A DNA stretch of 64,000 nt from Lancefieldella parvula_C (GCF_000758945.1 NZ_JRND01000020.1:1-64000); one strand, 5' to 3'; counted from the first letter of the stretch, positions 26,198 to 35,706 are shown. Numbers and translations are program-made. Notes: generated from the sequence alone by a model not told the origin.

Positions 26198-27013
26198 CTA
26201 ATTCCTTCCAACTTGTGGTGAGTTTAGCCTTCTTGCCATAACAAGCACCACTATTCCAAGTACAACTAAAGGCAGACTGAGTAACTGTCCCATGGTAATA
26301 AAGCTGCCAAAGAGATAGCCAAGCTGCTCGTCAGGAACACGGACAAATTCCACGACAAACCTAAAAATGCCATACAGCATCAAAAACGTTCCAATGAACG
26401 TTCCTTGTGGACGAGGAGGACACTTCCTAGAAAGGATGTACAAAATAGCAAACATCACAAGGCCCTCGAGAAGTGCTTCGTAGAGCTGAGAAGGGTGACG
26501 ATAAACCGCTCCTCCTGTCTCAAACATAACTCCCCAAGGCAGATCAGTTGGCTTTCCCCAAAGCTCACCGTTGATGAAGTTTGCGCAACGTCCAAAGAAA
26601 AGACCAAGTGGTGCGCCAATAACTCCCAGGTCACAGATGGTAGGGATAGAAAGACCTGATGCCTTACAGACAATAGAGCCGCCAATAATAGCTCCTACGA
26701 GGCCTCCATGAAAGCTCATACCGCCTTGGCTTAAAGCAAATGCATCAAGTGGATGAGCCACGTAATAGCCTGCACCGTAGAAAATAACGTAGAACAGACG
26801 GGCGCCAACAATAACGCCAAACGAGATGCCTACCATCAAATTAAGCACGTCATCAAGGGTAACGTTAAGTTTCCAGCGCTGAGCAGTTCTGTACATAACT
26901 ACGCCAGCAAGCACAAAGCCCACCAGATATGCCAGACCATACCACCTGATAGATAGCGGACCTAGTGAAAGCGCTACTGGGTTTAATGAATGATAAAAAG
27001 CATCAAGCCACAC
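26198..27013 (-). CDS. lgt: Prolipoprotein diacylglyceryl transferase
   Basis: A 271-residue membrane enzyme that transfers diacylglycerol to the lipobox Cys of prolipoproteins, the first step of lipoprotein maturation. Visible motifs are GGMSFHGGL, the Lgt signature GRCANFINGELWGKPT, and RHPSQLYE. Seven membrane segments fit. Start codon GTG. It lies 21 bases after dcd and directly before the DUF4430 surface protein. Confidence 0.96.
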   Translation of the reverse strand: MWLDAFYHSLNPVALSLGPLSIRWYGLAYLVGFVLAGVVMYRTAQRWKLNVTLDDVLNLMVGISFGVIVGARLFYVIFYGAGYYVAHPLDAFALSQGGMSFHGGLVGAIIGGSIVCKASGLSIPTICDLGVIGAPLGLFFGRCANFINGELWGKPTDLPWGVMFETGGAVYRHPSQLYEALLEGLVMFAILYILSRKCPPRPQGTFIGTFLMLYGIFRFVVEFVRVPDEQLGYLFGSFITMGQLLSLPLVVLGIVVLVMARRLNSPQVGRN

Positions 27014-27034
27014 AATACGTCCTACTTACTAAAA

Positions 27035-27592
27035 CTACTTTGAAAGAACATGCGAAGGAGTTGCACCACGCTGGCCCTGATAATGGCTACCAAGATCTTC
27101 GCAGCCATAAGGACGCTCAACAGGAGAACTCATGCGCTCAAAGGAAAGCTGACCAATCCTCATGCCAGGGTGCAAAATGATTGGAAGGTTAGCAACGTTA
27201 GAAAGCTCCAGTGTGAGCTCTCCGTCCCAACCTGGATCAACATAACCTGCAGTTGAGTGAATCATAAGGCCTAAGCGACCCAAGGTAGACTTACCTTCAA
27301 GTTTGCCGAGGATATCGTCAGGAATAGCAATGCGCTCAAGCGTAGTGCCAAGTGCAAACTGACCAGGATGAAGGACAAAAACCTCTCCCTCAGGAACATC
27401 AATTGACTCAGTAAGACCCTCTTGAGCTACAAGTGGATCAATTGAGGTGTGCGTAGAATTGCGGAAGATTCTAAAGTTTGAGCCAAGACATACGTCAACC
27501 GATGCAGGCTGCACGTTTTTCTCGCATAAAGGCTCAATAACGATACGACCAGCAGCAATCTCTGCTTTAATGTCGCGATCAGAAAGAACCAC
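27035..27592 (-). CDS. dcd: dCTP deaminase, probably bifunctional with dUTPase
   Basis: A 185-residue enzyme of pyrimidine deoxynucleotide supply. Visible are QPASVDVCLGSNF, KSTLGRLGLMIHSTAGYVDPGW with the catalytic Glu in GELTLELSN, and the end GSHYQGQRGATPS. The STAG...DPGW...TLELSNVANLPI pattern matches the actinobacterial (M. tuberculosis) type, which makes dUMP directly from dCTP, rather than the E. coli type. The GTG at 27592 is chosen because GGTGG lies five bases before it and the protein then starts MVLSDRDIK like its relatives. Confidence 0.93.
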   Translation of the reverse strand: MVLSDRDIKAEIAAGRIVIEPLCEKNVQPASVDVCLGSNFRIFRNSTHTSIDPLVAQEGLTESIDVPEGEVFVLHPGQFALGTTLERIAIPDDILGKLEGKSTLGRLGLMIHSTAGYVDPGWDGELTLELSNVANLPIILHPGMRIGQLSFERMSSPVERPYGCEDLGSHYQGQRGATPSHVLSK

Positions 27593-27657
27593 AACGTCCA
27601 CCTTTCTTACGTCATACAAATGAATGGTCAGAAAACCTAGTTATCCGTTTATATAAA

Positions 27658-27697
27658 ATATCACGCCCTACACAATAATGTGCGGGACGTGATATAT
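27658..27697 (-). terminator. Terminator after the Nfu gene
   Basis: A long stem (about 16 bp with one mismatch: ATATCACG... with ...CGTGATAT) read on the minus strand and followed by TTTTATAT. It lies between the Nfu gene and dcd. Confidence 0.75.
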
Positions 27698-27720
27698 AAA
27701 ATTTGTTAATACGCAGGTCA

Positions 27721-27766
27721 GTTATGGTTCTTCATAACTTCTCTGCATAAAAAACATGTTTATGCA
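27721..27766. other. Two small inverted repeats in intergenic DNA
   Basis: GTTATG/CATAAC (27721-27726 and 27733-27738) and TGCATAAA/TTTATGCA (27744-27751 and 27759-27766) lie side by side between the Nfu gene and its terminator. They may be part of a 3' UTR or protein-binding sites. No gene is seen in 27593-27823. Confidence 0.35.
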
Positions 27767-27823
27767 TATAAAACTATGTGCCAAAACGCACCAAACGTTC
27801 ACTTTTTGGCGCTGAGCGGCAAT

Positions 27824-28060
27824 TTACAGCATTGCAGGCTGAACACGCTTAACGCCAGGGACGTGCTCAATCAGGATGCGCTCAATACCCTCAGACATGT
27901 CGTATGCAGACATTGGGCAACCAGCACAAGAGCCAGTCATCTCAAGGGTAACAGTACCGTCATCGCTTACATCGATAAGCTCAACGTCGCCGCCGTCTGT
28001 CTGAAGGCTCTGGCGAATAACATCAAGGGTTGCATTCAAAAGGTCACGATTAATGGCCAT
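27824..28060 (-). CDS. NifU C-terminal domain (Nfu-type) Fe-S scaffold
   Basis: A 78-residue single-domain Nfu protein. The CxxC that binds an Fe-S cluster between two subunits is in GSCAGCPMS, preceded by the typical GGDVELIDVSDDGTVTLEMTG. Such proteins carry clusters to apo-enzymes. No other Fe-S assembly gene is adjacent, but possible clients nearby include the DUF523 fusion and the U32 protein. A terminator follows. Confidence 0.92.
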   Translation of the reverse strand: MAINRDLLNATLDVIRQSLQTDGGDVELIDVSDDGTVTLEMTGSCAGCPMSAYDMSEGIERILIEHVPGVKRVQPAML

Positions 28061-28151
28061 GTTTGCTCCTACTCAAATCTACTCAAAGCGCGTCCGCGCT
28101 CATAACTTACAACAAGGGTATCCTACCCAAAATTCCAAACTTATTTCTGCA

Positions 28152-30782
28152 CTATCCAATTGGCGAGAAAAGATGTCCAACTGACGCATCTTTCAGACGT
28201 GCAGGCAATGATGCACCCGACGCTGTTGCCGCAATCGCCACAACTACGCGAGAGGTAGCCTCCTGTGTCTGCTCCGTGCTCAGAAGCGTTGCGTCTACCA
28301 TAAAGCGCTTCACGCCGGCAGAAAGCATCTCGGCCACCTCTGGCACACCATCAAAGAGCTTAGGGCTCCAAATCTTAGAGCGACCGTGCCTATCAGTCCT
28401 GACCGGCATGTAATCGTTGTCAATGCCTCTGAGCGTATGTTCCTCAAGACGCAGCTTGCAGGCATCACAATCGTGGATGCACTTGCCCGTAGACATCAAA
28501 ATACAGTGCTCAGTTGTCATAGTGCGGATACGGCCGCTGACCATATAACCCACAGGAATCGAGGCGTTTCTCGCCAGGTGACAAATCTCTTGGAGCGTCA
28601 GCTCGGAGTTGAGCCAAACGCCTTCTGCACCCATGTCGGCCAGCGCCTGCAGGGCGTAATCGTTGTGGACAGGAATGCACTCGCGCACCTCTGGAGTGGT
28701 CCCGCGCTCAACGGCCAGCGCCAGCTCAGAGATGTTGCCCACAGCAACCGGCTTACCTGGGGTAACGTACGGATCCAGGCGCTTATGGTCAACCTCGCGA
28801 CATACCTCATCAAGCCATGGAGTTACCTTGGCGAGAAGATCCTCTGGCCACGAAGTCTCTGCGAGGGCATCGGCTGTTGCGTACAGACGATCCGCTCCTG
28901 CCTTGAGCGCAACGCGTGCCTGCTCGGGAGTCTCAACCAGAACACATACCTCTGCCTGCGACGCATTTGCCTTTGCAGCAGCCTCATCAAAGGCAAAAAG
29001 CTTCTCTTTGTCCTGGGCTTCTCGCTCCTTTTGGTAGGCAAGACGGGAAAGCGGAGCAATCTTCTGCTCGCGGTCCTGGTACTCCTCCAGAAGTGCCGCT
29101 TCCAGCTGCTCACATGCTGCAGCCCGCACCTTGTGAACGGCACTAAAGCTCATGCCGCACGTATCGTCCATCTGGACGTCAAAGCTCACCGCCTCAAAGG
29201 GCGAGGTTCCCATGCGGCCTACGTGCTCAATGAGCTCGTCAGAGGTTACCGCCTTAGTGCGAGCCTCCTCCACCACAAAGCCCTCAGCAGACGCACGCGC
29301 AACGCCGTCTGCAGTAGAGAGCATCACCGTAAAGGGCTGGCCAATGCGGGCAATAATGGCCACGTCAACAGCACGTTTGCGAGGATATTCCAGTGAAGAA
29401 ATCTGCTCAGCTGCCACACGCGCTGCCTCGGAGCGAATTATGCGTACCGTAGATCCGGTCTGCATAACGCGAGAAGTACGGACGGTAACCGTCTGGCCAG
29501 GCTCAACGTCAACAGGGCAAAGAGCGGTCAGGAACTTGTCAGGCTCATCGAGCGGCCTAATTTCAAGCAAGTCGTTCTTGCCAATGGGAGCGTGAGCAAT
29601 AAGGTCAACATCCGCCTGTTTGTAACGGCGCAGCTTAACACGACCGCCATTGAGGCCACTCTTGCGCTCAAGAGCGTCCTCAAGTGGGCGCCCTCCGGTA
29701 ACCTCACCAACAATCTCTCCGCGGTTGTTGGAGCGCTCATAGCTCATCATCTCGTTGCCAGCGGTGCCATGCAGGTACGCGTTAGTCAGACCGCGGTTAA
29801 ACGAGCGCTTGAGCAAGCGGTGGCGGCGGGCCACATCGGCTTGGTTGTCCACGCCCTTCTCGGCAGCGTCAATTGCCTGACGATACGAAGACACCACCGA
29901 GTACACGTACTCAGGCGCCTTCATGCGGCCTTCAATCTTAAGCGAGCCAACGCCCGCCTCAATCATATCAGGTACGTCATCAATGGTGCAGTAATCCTTA
30001 GGGCAGAGCAGCCTGTCAATGCCACCCATCGAGACAACTTCATGCTTAGAGTTAAGCAGCTCATACGGCAGGCGGCACGGCTGAGCACAGGCTCCACGGT
30101 TAGCAGAGCGATCTCCTCGCATAGACGACATGTGACAGATACCCGAATAGCAGAAACACAGGGCTCCGTGACCAAAACATTCCAGCTCAACGCCAAGCTT
30201 GGAAATAGTAGAAATCTCTTCTTTAGTTAGCTCTCTAGACAGGGTTACGCGACCCACGCCAAGCTTTTTGCAGGCAGCAACACCGCGCGTATCGTGGATG
30301 TTTGCCTGCGTTGATACGTGACATTCAATCTCTGGCCAGGTTTGTCTAACCTGAGCCATAAGACCCCAGTCCTGGATAATAAAAGCATCTGCGCCAAGGG
30401 TCCACGCGCGGCGAATCAGGCGCAGGACACGCTGCATTTCGTCCCACTTAACAACAACGTTAACGGTGACGTACACGCGAGCGCCAGCTAGATGAGCCTG
30501 TCTGCACGCACGCGCAAACGACTCGTCGTCAAAGTTGTCCGCACCGCGGCGGGCGTTGAAGTTGTTGCCCAAGCCGCAGTAAATAGCATCTGCACCACCA
30601 GCAAGAGCTGCGGTAAATGGAGCAGGACCTCCCGCTGGGGCGAGAAGTTCCATCTGGGTTGCACGAGGGAGCGGCGAAGACGAAAGCTCTTTATCAGAAG
30701 CTTCCTCTGTCCACTCTGGCTCGTTCATGCGATTAAGCTCGTGAGCTGTAGATTCTCGCTCACGACGATTACGTTCGTTCAT
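28152..30782 (-). CDS. U32 peptidase family protein (RlhA/YdcP-like)
   Basis: An 876-residue protein of the U32 family with the N-terminal TIM-barrel (MELLAPAGGPAPFTAALAGGADAIYCG), the conserved Cys cluster FGHGALCFCYSGICHMSSMRGDRSAN...CAQPCR, and a long C-terminal extension of DUF3656 type. It also has a second Cys set near the end (STGKCIHDCDACKL). U32 members with this layout include RlhA, which hydroxylates 23S rRNA C2501 in E. coli; other U32 proteins act in prephenate-dependent or ubiquinone hydroxylation. The Cys cluster suggests an Fe-S cofactor. Peptidase activity is doubtful. It lies 26 bases after rfbC. Confidence 0.87.
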   Translation of the reverse strand: MNERNRRERESTAHELNRMNEPEWTEEASDKELSSSPLPRATQMELLAPAGGPAPFTAALAGGADAIYCGLGNNFNARRGADNFDDESFARACRQAHLAGARVYVTVNVVVKWDEMQRVLRLIRRAWTLGADAFIIQDWGLMAQVRQTWPEIECHVSTQANIHDTRGVAACKKLGVGRVTLSRELTKEEISTISKLGVELECFGHGALCFCYSGICHMSSMRGDRSANRGACAQPCRLPYELLNSKHEVVSMGGIDRLLCPKDYCTIDDVPDMIEAGVGSLKIEGRMKAPEYVYSVVSSYRQAIDAAEKGVDNQADVARRHRLLKRSFNRGLTNAYLHGTAGNEMMSYERSNNRGEIVGEVTGGRPLEDALERKSGLNGGRVKLRRYKQADVDLIAHAPIGKNDLLEIRPLDEPDKFLTALCPVDVEPGQTVTVRTSRVMQTGSTVRIIRSEAARVAAEQISSLEYPRKRAVDVAIIARIGQPFTVMLSTADGVARASAEGFVVEEARTKAVTSDELIEHVGRMGTSPFEAVSFDVQMDDTCGMSFSAVHKVRAAACEQLEAALLEEYQDREQKIAPLSRLAYQKEREAQDKEKLFAFDEAAAKANASQAEVCVLVETPEQARVALKAGADRLYATADALAETSWPEDLLAKVTPWLDEVCREVDHKRLDPYVTPGKPVAVGNISELALAVERGTTPEVRECIPVHNDYALQALADMGAEGVWLNSELTLQEICHLARNASIPVGYMVSGRIRTMTTEHCILMSTGKCIHDCDACKLRLEEHTLRGIDNDYMPVRTDRHGRSKIWSPKLFDGVPEVAEMLSAGVKRFMVDATLLSTEQTQEATSRVVVAIAATASGASLPARLKDASVGHLFSPIG

Positions 30783-30808
30783 ACTACCTAACTTGCCTTC
30801 AGCGCTTG

Positions 30809-31414
30809 TTACTTCTTAAGTGAAGAAAGTGCTGGATGAATCTTGTCTTTATCGGAAAGAATAACCTTTGCAGGATCTAAGGTTTTCTCGCCAAGAAACG
30901 CTGGCCACTCAACGCCAAGCTCTGGATCATTCCACATAATGCCGCCCTCATCACCTGGGTGATAGATGTCGTCACACTTGTAGCAGAACTCCGCTGTCTC
31001 GGAGAGTACCAAGAAACCGTGGGCAAAACCGCGAGGGACAAAGAACTGTCTGCGGTTCTCCGCGGACAAAACAACGCCTTCCCACTGACCCCAGGTTGGA
31101 CTTCCCTCTCGCAGGTCAACCGCAACATCAAAGACAGTGCCGGAGATTACGCGCACAAGCTTTGCCTGCGGATGCTCAATCTGGAAGTGAAGGCCGCGAA
31201 GTACGCCCTGAACGGAATAAGACTGATTGTCCTGCACAAATGAAGCCTCAATGCCGCCGGCAACAAAGTTTTCTTCACGGTAGGTCTCCATAAAGCCACC
31301 ACGAGCATCACCGTACAGCTTTACGTCCACAACCTTTACACCTTCAATCGAGGTGTCATAAAACGTAAAATTGCCCGATTGAGTAGGGTTTTTAAGCTCT
31401 TTTGGAAACTCCAT
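30809..31414 (-). CDS. rfbC: dTDP-4-dehydrorhamnose 3,5-epimerase
   Basis: A cupin-fold enzyme, third step of dTDP-L-rhamnose synthesis. Signatures: DARGGFMETY, QDNQSYSVQGVLRGLHFQ with the catalytic His, KLVRVISGTVFDVAVDLR and PRGFAHGFLVL. The ATG at 31414 is chosen because AGGTG precedes it; an in-frame GTG three codons earlier overlaps that site. The other three rhamnose genes (rfbA, rfbD, rfbB) form a separate operon about 10 kb away. Confidence 0.96.
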   Translation of the reverse strand: MEFPKELKNPTQSGNFTFYDTSIEGVKVVDVKLYGDARGGFMETYREENFVAGGIEASFVQDNQSYSVQGVLRGLHFQIEHPQAKLVRVISGTVFDVAVDLREGSPTWGQWEGVVLSAENRRQFFVPRGFAHGFLVLSETAEFCYKCDDIYHPGDEGGIMWNDPELGVEWPAFLGEKTLDPAKVILSDKDKIHPALSSLKK

Positions 31415-31530
31415 AGCGTTCACCTTTCAATTTCTTTAGGTAATCTACTATATACGAGTCAAGATTAATACATCTTTTGAGCTATGATATTCATGCAGTT
31501 AACGTGTAATTTGCAATTCAAAGGATGCTT

Positions 31531-32211
31531 GTGAGAATTCTTGCAGTCGTTCCCGCTTACAACGAAGAAGCCTGCATTGCTTCAACTATTACAGAGTTGT
31601 GTCAGGTAGCTCCTCAAGTTGATTACATCGTAATCAACGACGGCTCCGCTGACCGCACACTGGATATCTGTAAAGAGCGTGGATTTAACTACCTCAATTT
31701 ACCTGTTAACGGAGGCCTTTCTGCAGGCTTTAGGGCTGGTATGCGCTACGCCAAAGAACATGGTTATGACGCTGTGGTGCAGTTTGACTCCGATGGTCAG
31801 CATAGACCTGAGTACATCGCTCCTATGGCCCAGGCAATGGTAAACGAGGGAGCAAACATTGTTATTGCTTCTCGTTTTGTTACCAAGGCTCGCGGAAACT
31901 CTCCTCGAGAGATTGGCTCCAAGCTGATTTCTTGGCTTATCAAGACAAGCACTGGTCAAACCATTACTGACCCTACCTCAGGCATGCGTATGTACGATCG
32001 TGGTCTTATTGAAACGTATGCGCGCTCGTTTGACTTCTCCCCCGAGCCAGACACTATCTCGCTACTGATGCGTCGAGGAGCTAAGGTTGTCGAGATTGAA
32101 ACTGAGATGCGTGAGCGTCAAGGTGGCGAGTCCTATCTGAGCTTCTATAACTCAATAATGTATATGGCTCGCACGTGCCTCTCGCTTTTGCTCTTCCAGT
32201 GGTTTAGATAA
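31531..32211 (+). CDS. Glycosyltransferase family 2 (DPM-like)
   Basis: A 226-residue cytoplasmic GT2 enzyme of the dolichol/undecaprenyl-phosphate sugar synthase type: ILAVVPAYNEE, VINDGSADRTLDIC, DSDGQHRPEYI (DxD) and TDPTSGMRMYDR. It probably starts or extends a lipid-linked sugar. The GTG at 31531 has AAGG six bases before it; an ATG two codons upstream overlaps the ribosome-binding site. The DUF2304 gene starts 9 bases after it, a frequent pairing. Confidence 0.92.
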   Translation: MRILAVVPAYNEEACIASTITELCQVAPQVDYIVINDGSADRTLDICKERGFNYLNLPVNGGLSAGFRAGMRYAKEHGYDAVVQFDSDGQHRPEYIAPMAQAMVNEGANIVIASRFVTKARGNSPREIGSKLISWLIKTSTGQTITDPTSGMRMYDRGLIETYARSFDFSPEPDTISLLMRRGAKVVEIETEMRERQGGESYLSFYNSIMYMARTCLSLLLFQWFR

Positions 32212-32220
32212 GGTGACACC

Positions 32221-32607
32221 ATGACTTTAGTTCTCAGAATTCTGCTGCTTATTGGCGCCCTATTTGCCATGGGCATTGTCATCAATAGCGTCCGCAAATC
32301 AAAGATTCGCATCTCCGACTCTGTCTATTGGGTTGTTTCTGCAGGAATCCTTGTTTTGTTTGCGCTTATCCCCCAGCTTGCGTATTTCTTTGCTGGGCTT
32401 TTTGGCTTTATGAGTCCCGCAAACTTTGTCATGCTACTTGTTATTGTGCTGATGCTTATCAGGATTTTCCATCAGTCCTGTGCAATTTCTAAGCTTACTT
32501 TTAAGGTTGAACAGCTTTCAAGCGAACTTGCCCTACGCGACAAAGACGCACGTGACGAGAAAAACCTTGATTTTGTAACTGATCTTAACCAGCGTACGCG
32601 CGTGTAA
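32221..32607 (+). CDS. DUF2304 membrane protein
   Basis: A 128-residue protein with three to four membrane helices and a C-terminal coiled-coil-like tail (KLTFKVEQLSSELALRDKDARDEK). DUF2304 proteins accompany DPM-like GT2 enzymes in polysaccharide loci and may dock them to the membrane, but their activity is unknown. It forms an operon with the preceding GT2 gene. Confidence 0.85.
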   Translation: MTLVLRILLLIGALFAMGIVINSVRKSKIRISDSVYWVVSAGILVLFALIPQLAYFFAGLFGFMSPANFVMLLVIVLMLIRIFHQSCAISKLTFKVEQLSSELALRDKDARDEKNLDFVTDLNQRTRV

Positions 32608-32653
32608 ACGACGCGTCAGCTCTCTGACGGCACGCTCACGCAGGCAAGACATT

Positions 32654-32682
32654 AAAAAGTCCGCTTACGCAGCGGACTTTTT
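32654..32682. terminator. Bidirectional terminator overlapping a coding end
   Basis: A 12-bp stem AAAAAGTCCGCT (32654-32665) with AGCGGACTTTTT (32671-32682), flanked by A and T runs, serving DUF2304 (+) and the flippase (-). The last codons and the stop of the flippase lie inside the stem. Confidence 0.85.
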
Positions 32683-33915
32683 CTTTTGATCTTTAAATCC
32701 CAAGAAACAGAAGACGCCAAATACAAGGGCAAGTATTGCAAGCGAGGCATCATACAGCACACACGCTCCCATGATGCCAAAGTTGCCCACAAACCATCCT
32801 CCGGTAAGCGCAGCAAAGCCTGCACCTGCGGCGTAGCTTACAAACACAGCAACCTGCTTGCGCATAGTTACTGCGGCATAGTACAAAATGACTGCAAGCG
32901 CATTAATCAAGCCACCAAAGAGTAACAGCAAAAGCTCTAGCTTATATGGCTCAAAATTAAGACCATACAAAAGTCCAAGGACCGGAGCTCCCAATGGCCA
33001 AGCCAAAGCCATCGAAACAACAGTAGCCAAAGCAACTACCGCAAATCCTTTAAGAATCAGACCTACAAACTGCTTGTCCTGCTGATTATTCCAATATTCG
33101 GCCATCTGAGTGAGCAGTGGCTTAAAGACAAAGTTACTTAGAAGATTGATAACCATGGCAGGCATGGCTAATGAAGCAAAGTAAGTCAAAAGAGTCTGGT
33201 CAGATAAAGCTCCCAAGGCATATCGAGGCGCATTCACAACGTAAGTAAACAGAAAAGCACCGATGAACATTGGAAGCATGGCGCGGAGAAGACTAAAAAT
33301 TTGCTGAAAGTTAAACAGAGGACGTAAAGATGACATCTTTTTTGCTGGAGGTATAGTCAGAGCTATCATTGCAATCATTGAACAAATAAAAGAAAATGCA
33401 GCACTTATTAGAAGATTTTTTGTTATAAACACTCCAATAGAAAAACTTATGACTGTTGTAAGTATTCGGAAGAAAAATGCTCTTCCAGCAATATCCAAAC
33501 GACCTCGTTGCTGAAACATGCCATGAAATACATCCTCAACGACGTCAAAAATGCGAAGGGAAGCAATAAGGGTATAAAGGGCTCCTTCATAACTGATACC
33601 CTGCGATTGCAATGCAAATAGAAATATTCCTACAATCATCAATGTTGTAGTTATAATTCGAGTCGCTAAATACACCCCAAATGGATAAACCTCTTTTGTA
33701 TCAGTAACTTGATATAAACGTACCTCAAATTGCCCAACAACTATAAATTGTTGTGCCACGGCATATGCAAGAGAGAAAACTCCTCCAGCAACTGCGCCGG
33801 CTGTGCGAGTAACAACCGCAAGCATCAATACTGAAGAAGCAGCATTCATCAAGGAACTTAATGTATTCCAAATATAGTTTTTTTTCAGTTGCTTAGCAGA
33901 AGTATCGATTGTCAT
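32665..33915 (-). CDS. Polysaccharide flippase (Wzx-like)
   Basis: A 416-residue polytopic membrane protein of the oligosaccharide-flippase family, paralogous to the gene at 6849-8282. It is expected to move lipid-linked repeat units to the outer face of the membrane. Features include twelve or so hydrophobic segments, VRLYQVTDTKE after the second and VVEDVFHGMFQQRGR in a loop. It starts 2 bases after licD, so the two are co-transcribed. Its lysine-rich end is encoded within the terminator stem. Confidence 0.88.
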   Translation of the reverse strand: MTIDTSAKQLKKNYIWNTLSSLMNAASSVLMLAVVTRTAGAVAGGVFSLAYAVAQQFIVVGQFEVRLYQVTDTKEVYPFGVYLATRIITTTLMIVGIFLFALQSQGISYEGALYTLIASLRIFDVVEDVFHGMFQQRGRLDIAGRAFFFRILTTVISFSIGVFITKNLLISAAFSFICSMIAMIALTIPPAKKMSSLRPLFNFQQIFSLLRAMLPMFIGAFLFTYVVNAPRYALGALSDQTLLTYFASLAMPAMVINLLSNFVFKPLLTQMAEYWNNQQDKQFVGLILKGFAVVALATVVSMALAWPLGAPVLGLLYGLNFEPYKLELLLLLFGGLINALAVILYYAAVTMRKQVAVFVSYAAGAGFAALTGGWFVGNFGIMGACVLYDASLAILALVFGVFCFLGFKDQKKKSAA

Positions 33916-33917
33916 AG

Positions 33918-34841
33918 TTAGCTTTTCTGACCAAAGTCTTCAAATGCCTGGCGACTTCCTTTGGTAACGTCTACCTCTTTCCACTTACCAAAATCAAGCG
34001 CTCCAGGATGATGATTTTTACGATCCTTCTCTGGAGGAAGCTGCATGTAATCCCCGTATCCCCTAGTTAAAAGCTTGTCATATTCCTTTGGAAGCGTAGT
34101 GGTGATGTCTTCAAAAGGAACGCGAACCATTGGGAAAACATCCTCTTTGTCCATTGACCAGTTCTCTGGATCAGGTTCGACAAAACTTGCGTAATGATTT
34201 GTCTTCTCATTTTCTGCCGTACGAGCAGCATGCTCCCACTTATTTAGGATGTATTTTGATGGAACATGTAAAAAACGAAGTAGTCCGTGAATTACAAAAC
34301 AACCTGCTAAGGCCAAATAACGACCGACCCCAGAAAGTGGAATTCTTGGTCTTGGAGTAGCCAATAAGAAATTCAAACGTCCCCAAAACCATGTTCGACG
34401 CTTTACTGAGGCAAGGACTTTTTGATTAGTCGGAATTTTATCAAAAGGAAAAATATCTATCGCTATAGCAAGTTTAAATGGACAGGTCATAAATTCATCA
34501 GGCACTCGAATAGTATCTTTTAATGATAGGTGTGTTATTACTGCGGGAAAATAATCGTTATTGCGACCATTGTGAATACAAAAATCAGGACGCAGAAGCG
34601 CAGGAGCTTTCTCCAAAAAAATTTCATAGTCTTCACGAAACATCGAAACATCAACATCATCATCCCATGGAATAAATCCATGATGTCTCACTGCGCCAAT
34701 AGCTGTCCCACCATAAGCTTGATAAGAGATATTTAATTCCTTACAAACTCTATTTAACTCTTCTATTAAAATCGTTGAAAGAATTTGGACTCGCCTAAGA
34801 TCATCTGGATTCTCATAAGAAACATATTTTTCTGAACCCAT
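33918..34841 (-). CDS. licD: LicD family phosphotransferase
   Basis: A 307-residue LicD enzyme, which in other bacteria moves phosphocholine from CDP-choline to a cell-surface glycan. The nucleotidyltransferase-fold signature is clear: YGGTAIGAVRHHGFIPWDDDVDVSMFREDYEIF. Lower GC than the neighbouring housekeeping genes. The ATG at 34841 has GGGAGG five bases upstream; the open frame runs 16 codons further without support. It is followed 2 bases later by the flippase. LicB and LicC-LicA functions are encoded 3-6 kb away, which supports a phosphocholine substrate. Confidence 0.92.
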   Translation of the reverse strand: MGSEKYVSYENPDDLRRVQILSTILIEELNRVCKELNISYQAYGGTAIGAVRHHGFIPWDDDVDVSMFREDYEIFLEKAPALLRPDFCIHNGRNNDYFPAVITHLSLKDTIRVPDEFMTCPFKLAIAIDIFPFDKIPTNQKVLASVKRRTWFWGRLNFLLATPRPRIPLSGVGRYLALAGCFVIHGLLRFLHVPSKYILNKWEHAARTAENEKTNHYASFVEPDPENWSMDKEDVFPMVRVPFEDITTTLPKEYDKLLTRGYGDYMQLPPEKDRKNHHPGALDFGKWKEVDVTKGSRQAFEDFGQKS

Positions 34842-34874
34842 TGCAGCCTCCCACATGTTGTCCGGTAACACTCC

Positions 34875-34880
34875 TATAAT
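34875..34880 (+). promoter_or_regulatory. -10 element before the GT2 gene
   Basis: A consensus TATAAT lies 35 bases before the ATG at 34915, in the short divergent gap between licD and the glycosyltransferase. It supports that start over the more upstream ATG at 34855. A matching -35 is not obvious. Confidence 0.45.
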
Positions 34881-34914
34881 ACTAGACATCGGAGCTAATC
34901 GATTGGATGTAGCA

Positions 34915-35706
34915 ATGTATACACCTCAGGATCACACGTTTGCTGTCTGCGCTTATGGTGAGAGCCCCTATCTAGAAGAGTGCATTCTCTCGCTCAAAGG
35001 GCAGACTCTTTCTACGAATATTCTTTTGGCTACTTCAACACCAAATGAACTGATTCAATCTCTTTGCGAGAAATACAACATTCCCATGCATGTTAATCCC
35101 GGTCCGGAAGGCATTGCTGGCGACTGGAACTTTGCCGTAAGCGTTTGTACAACTCCATTGGTAACCATTGCTCACCAAGATGATCTCTACAAACCAAATT
35201 TCGCAGAGTACATGCTTGAACGCGTGAACAGCTCTTCTCGCCCACTGATTTACTTCACCAATTACGGTGAGTTGCGTGACGGTGAAGAAGTTCTTGAAAA
35301 TCGTTTGCTTAAGGTAAAGCGTCGTCTCTTGTACTCGCTCTCAAAGCCAGAAAATGCAGGTAAAGCATGGGCTAAACGTCGTGCGCTTGAGTTGGGCTGT
35401 GCTATTTGCTGTCCAAGCACCACGCTGGTCCTCCCCAACCTTGAGACTCCCGTTTTCAAGGCTGGATTTGGTTCTAACCTGGATTGGGAAGCATGGGAAG
35501 CAATCAGTAAGCGTGAGGGTGATTTCTTGTACGACACCCGTGTACTCATGCTTCACCGCATTCATGAAGACTCTGAGACCAGCCACCTTATTCACGATAA
35601 TCGTCGTGAACAGGAAGACCTGGAGATGCTTAAGAAGTTCTGGCCAACTCCTGTGGCCAAGCTCATTAACATGGCTTATAAAAGCGGACAAAAAAGTAAC
35701 GGCTAG
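34915..35706 (+). CDS. Glycosyltransferase family 2
   Basis: A 263-residue GT-A fold glycosyltransferase: FAVCAYGESPYLEECILSLKGQTL at the start, AGDWNFAVSVCTTPLVTIAHQDDLYKPNF (the D-D metal/sugar-nucleotide site) and LDWEAWEAISKREGDFLYD. Sugar specificity is unknown. The start at 34915 is chosen from the -10 element and a GGAT before it. It is divergent from licD and 120 bases upstream of the sulfatase-fold gene. Confidence 0.85.
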   Translation: MYTPQDHTFAVCAYGESPYLEECILSLKGQTLSTNILLATSTPNELIQSLCEKYNIPMHVNPGPEGIAGDWNFAVSVCTTPLVTIAHQDDLYKPNFAEYMLERVNSSSRPLIYFTNYGELRDGEEVLENRLLKVKRRLLYSLSKPENAGKAWAKRRALELGCAICCPSTTLVLPNLETPVFKAGFGSNLDWEAWEAISKREGDFLYDTRVLMLHRIHEDSETSHLIHDNRREQEDLEMLKKFWPTPVAKLINMAYKSGQKSNG

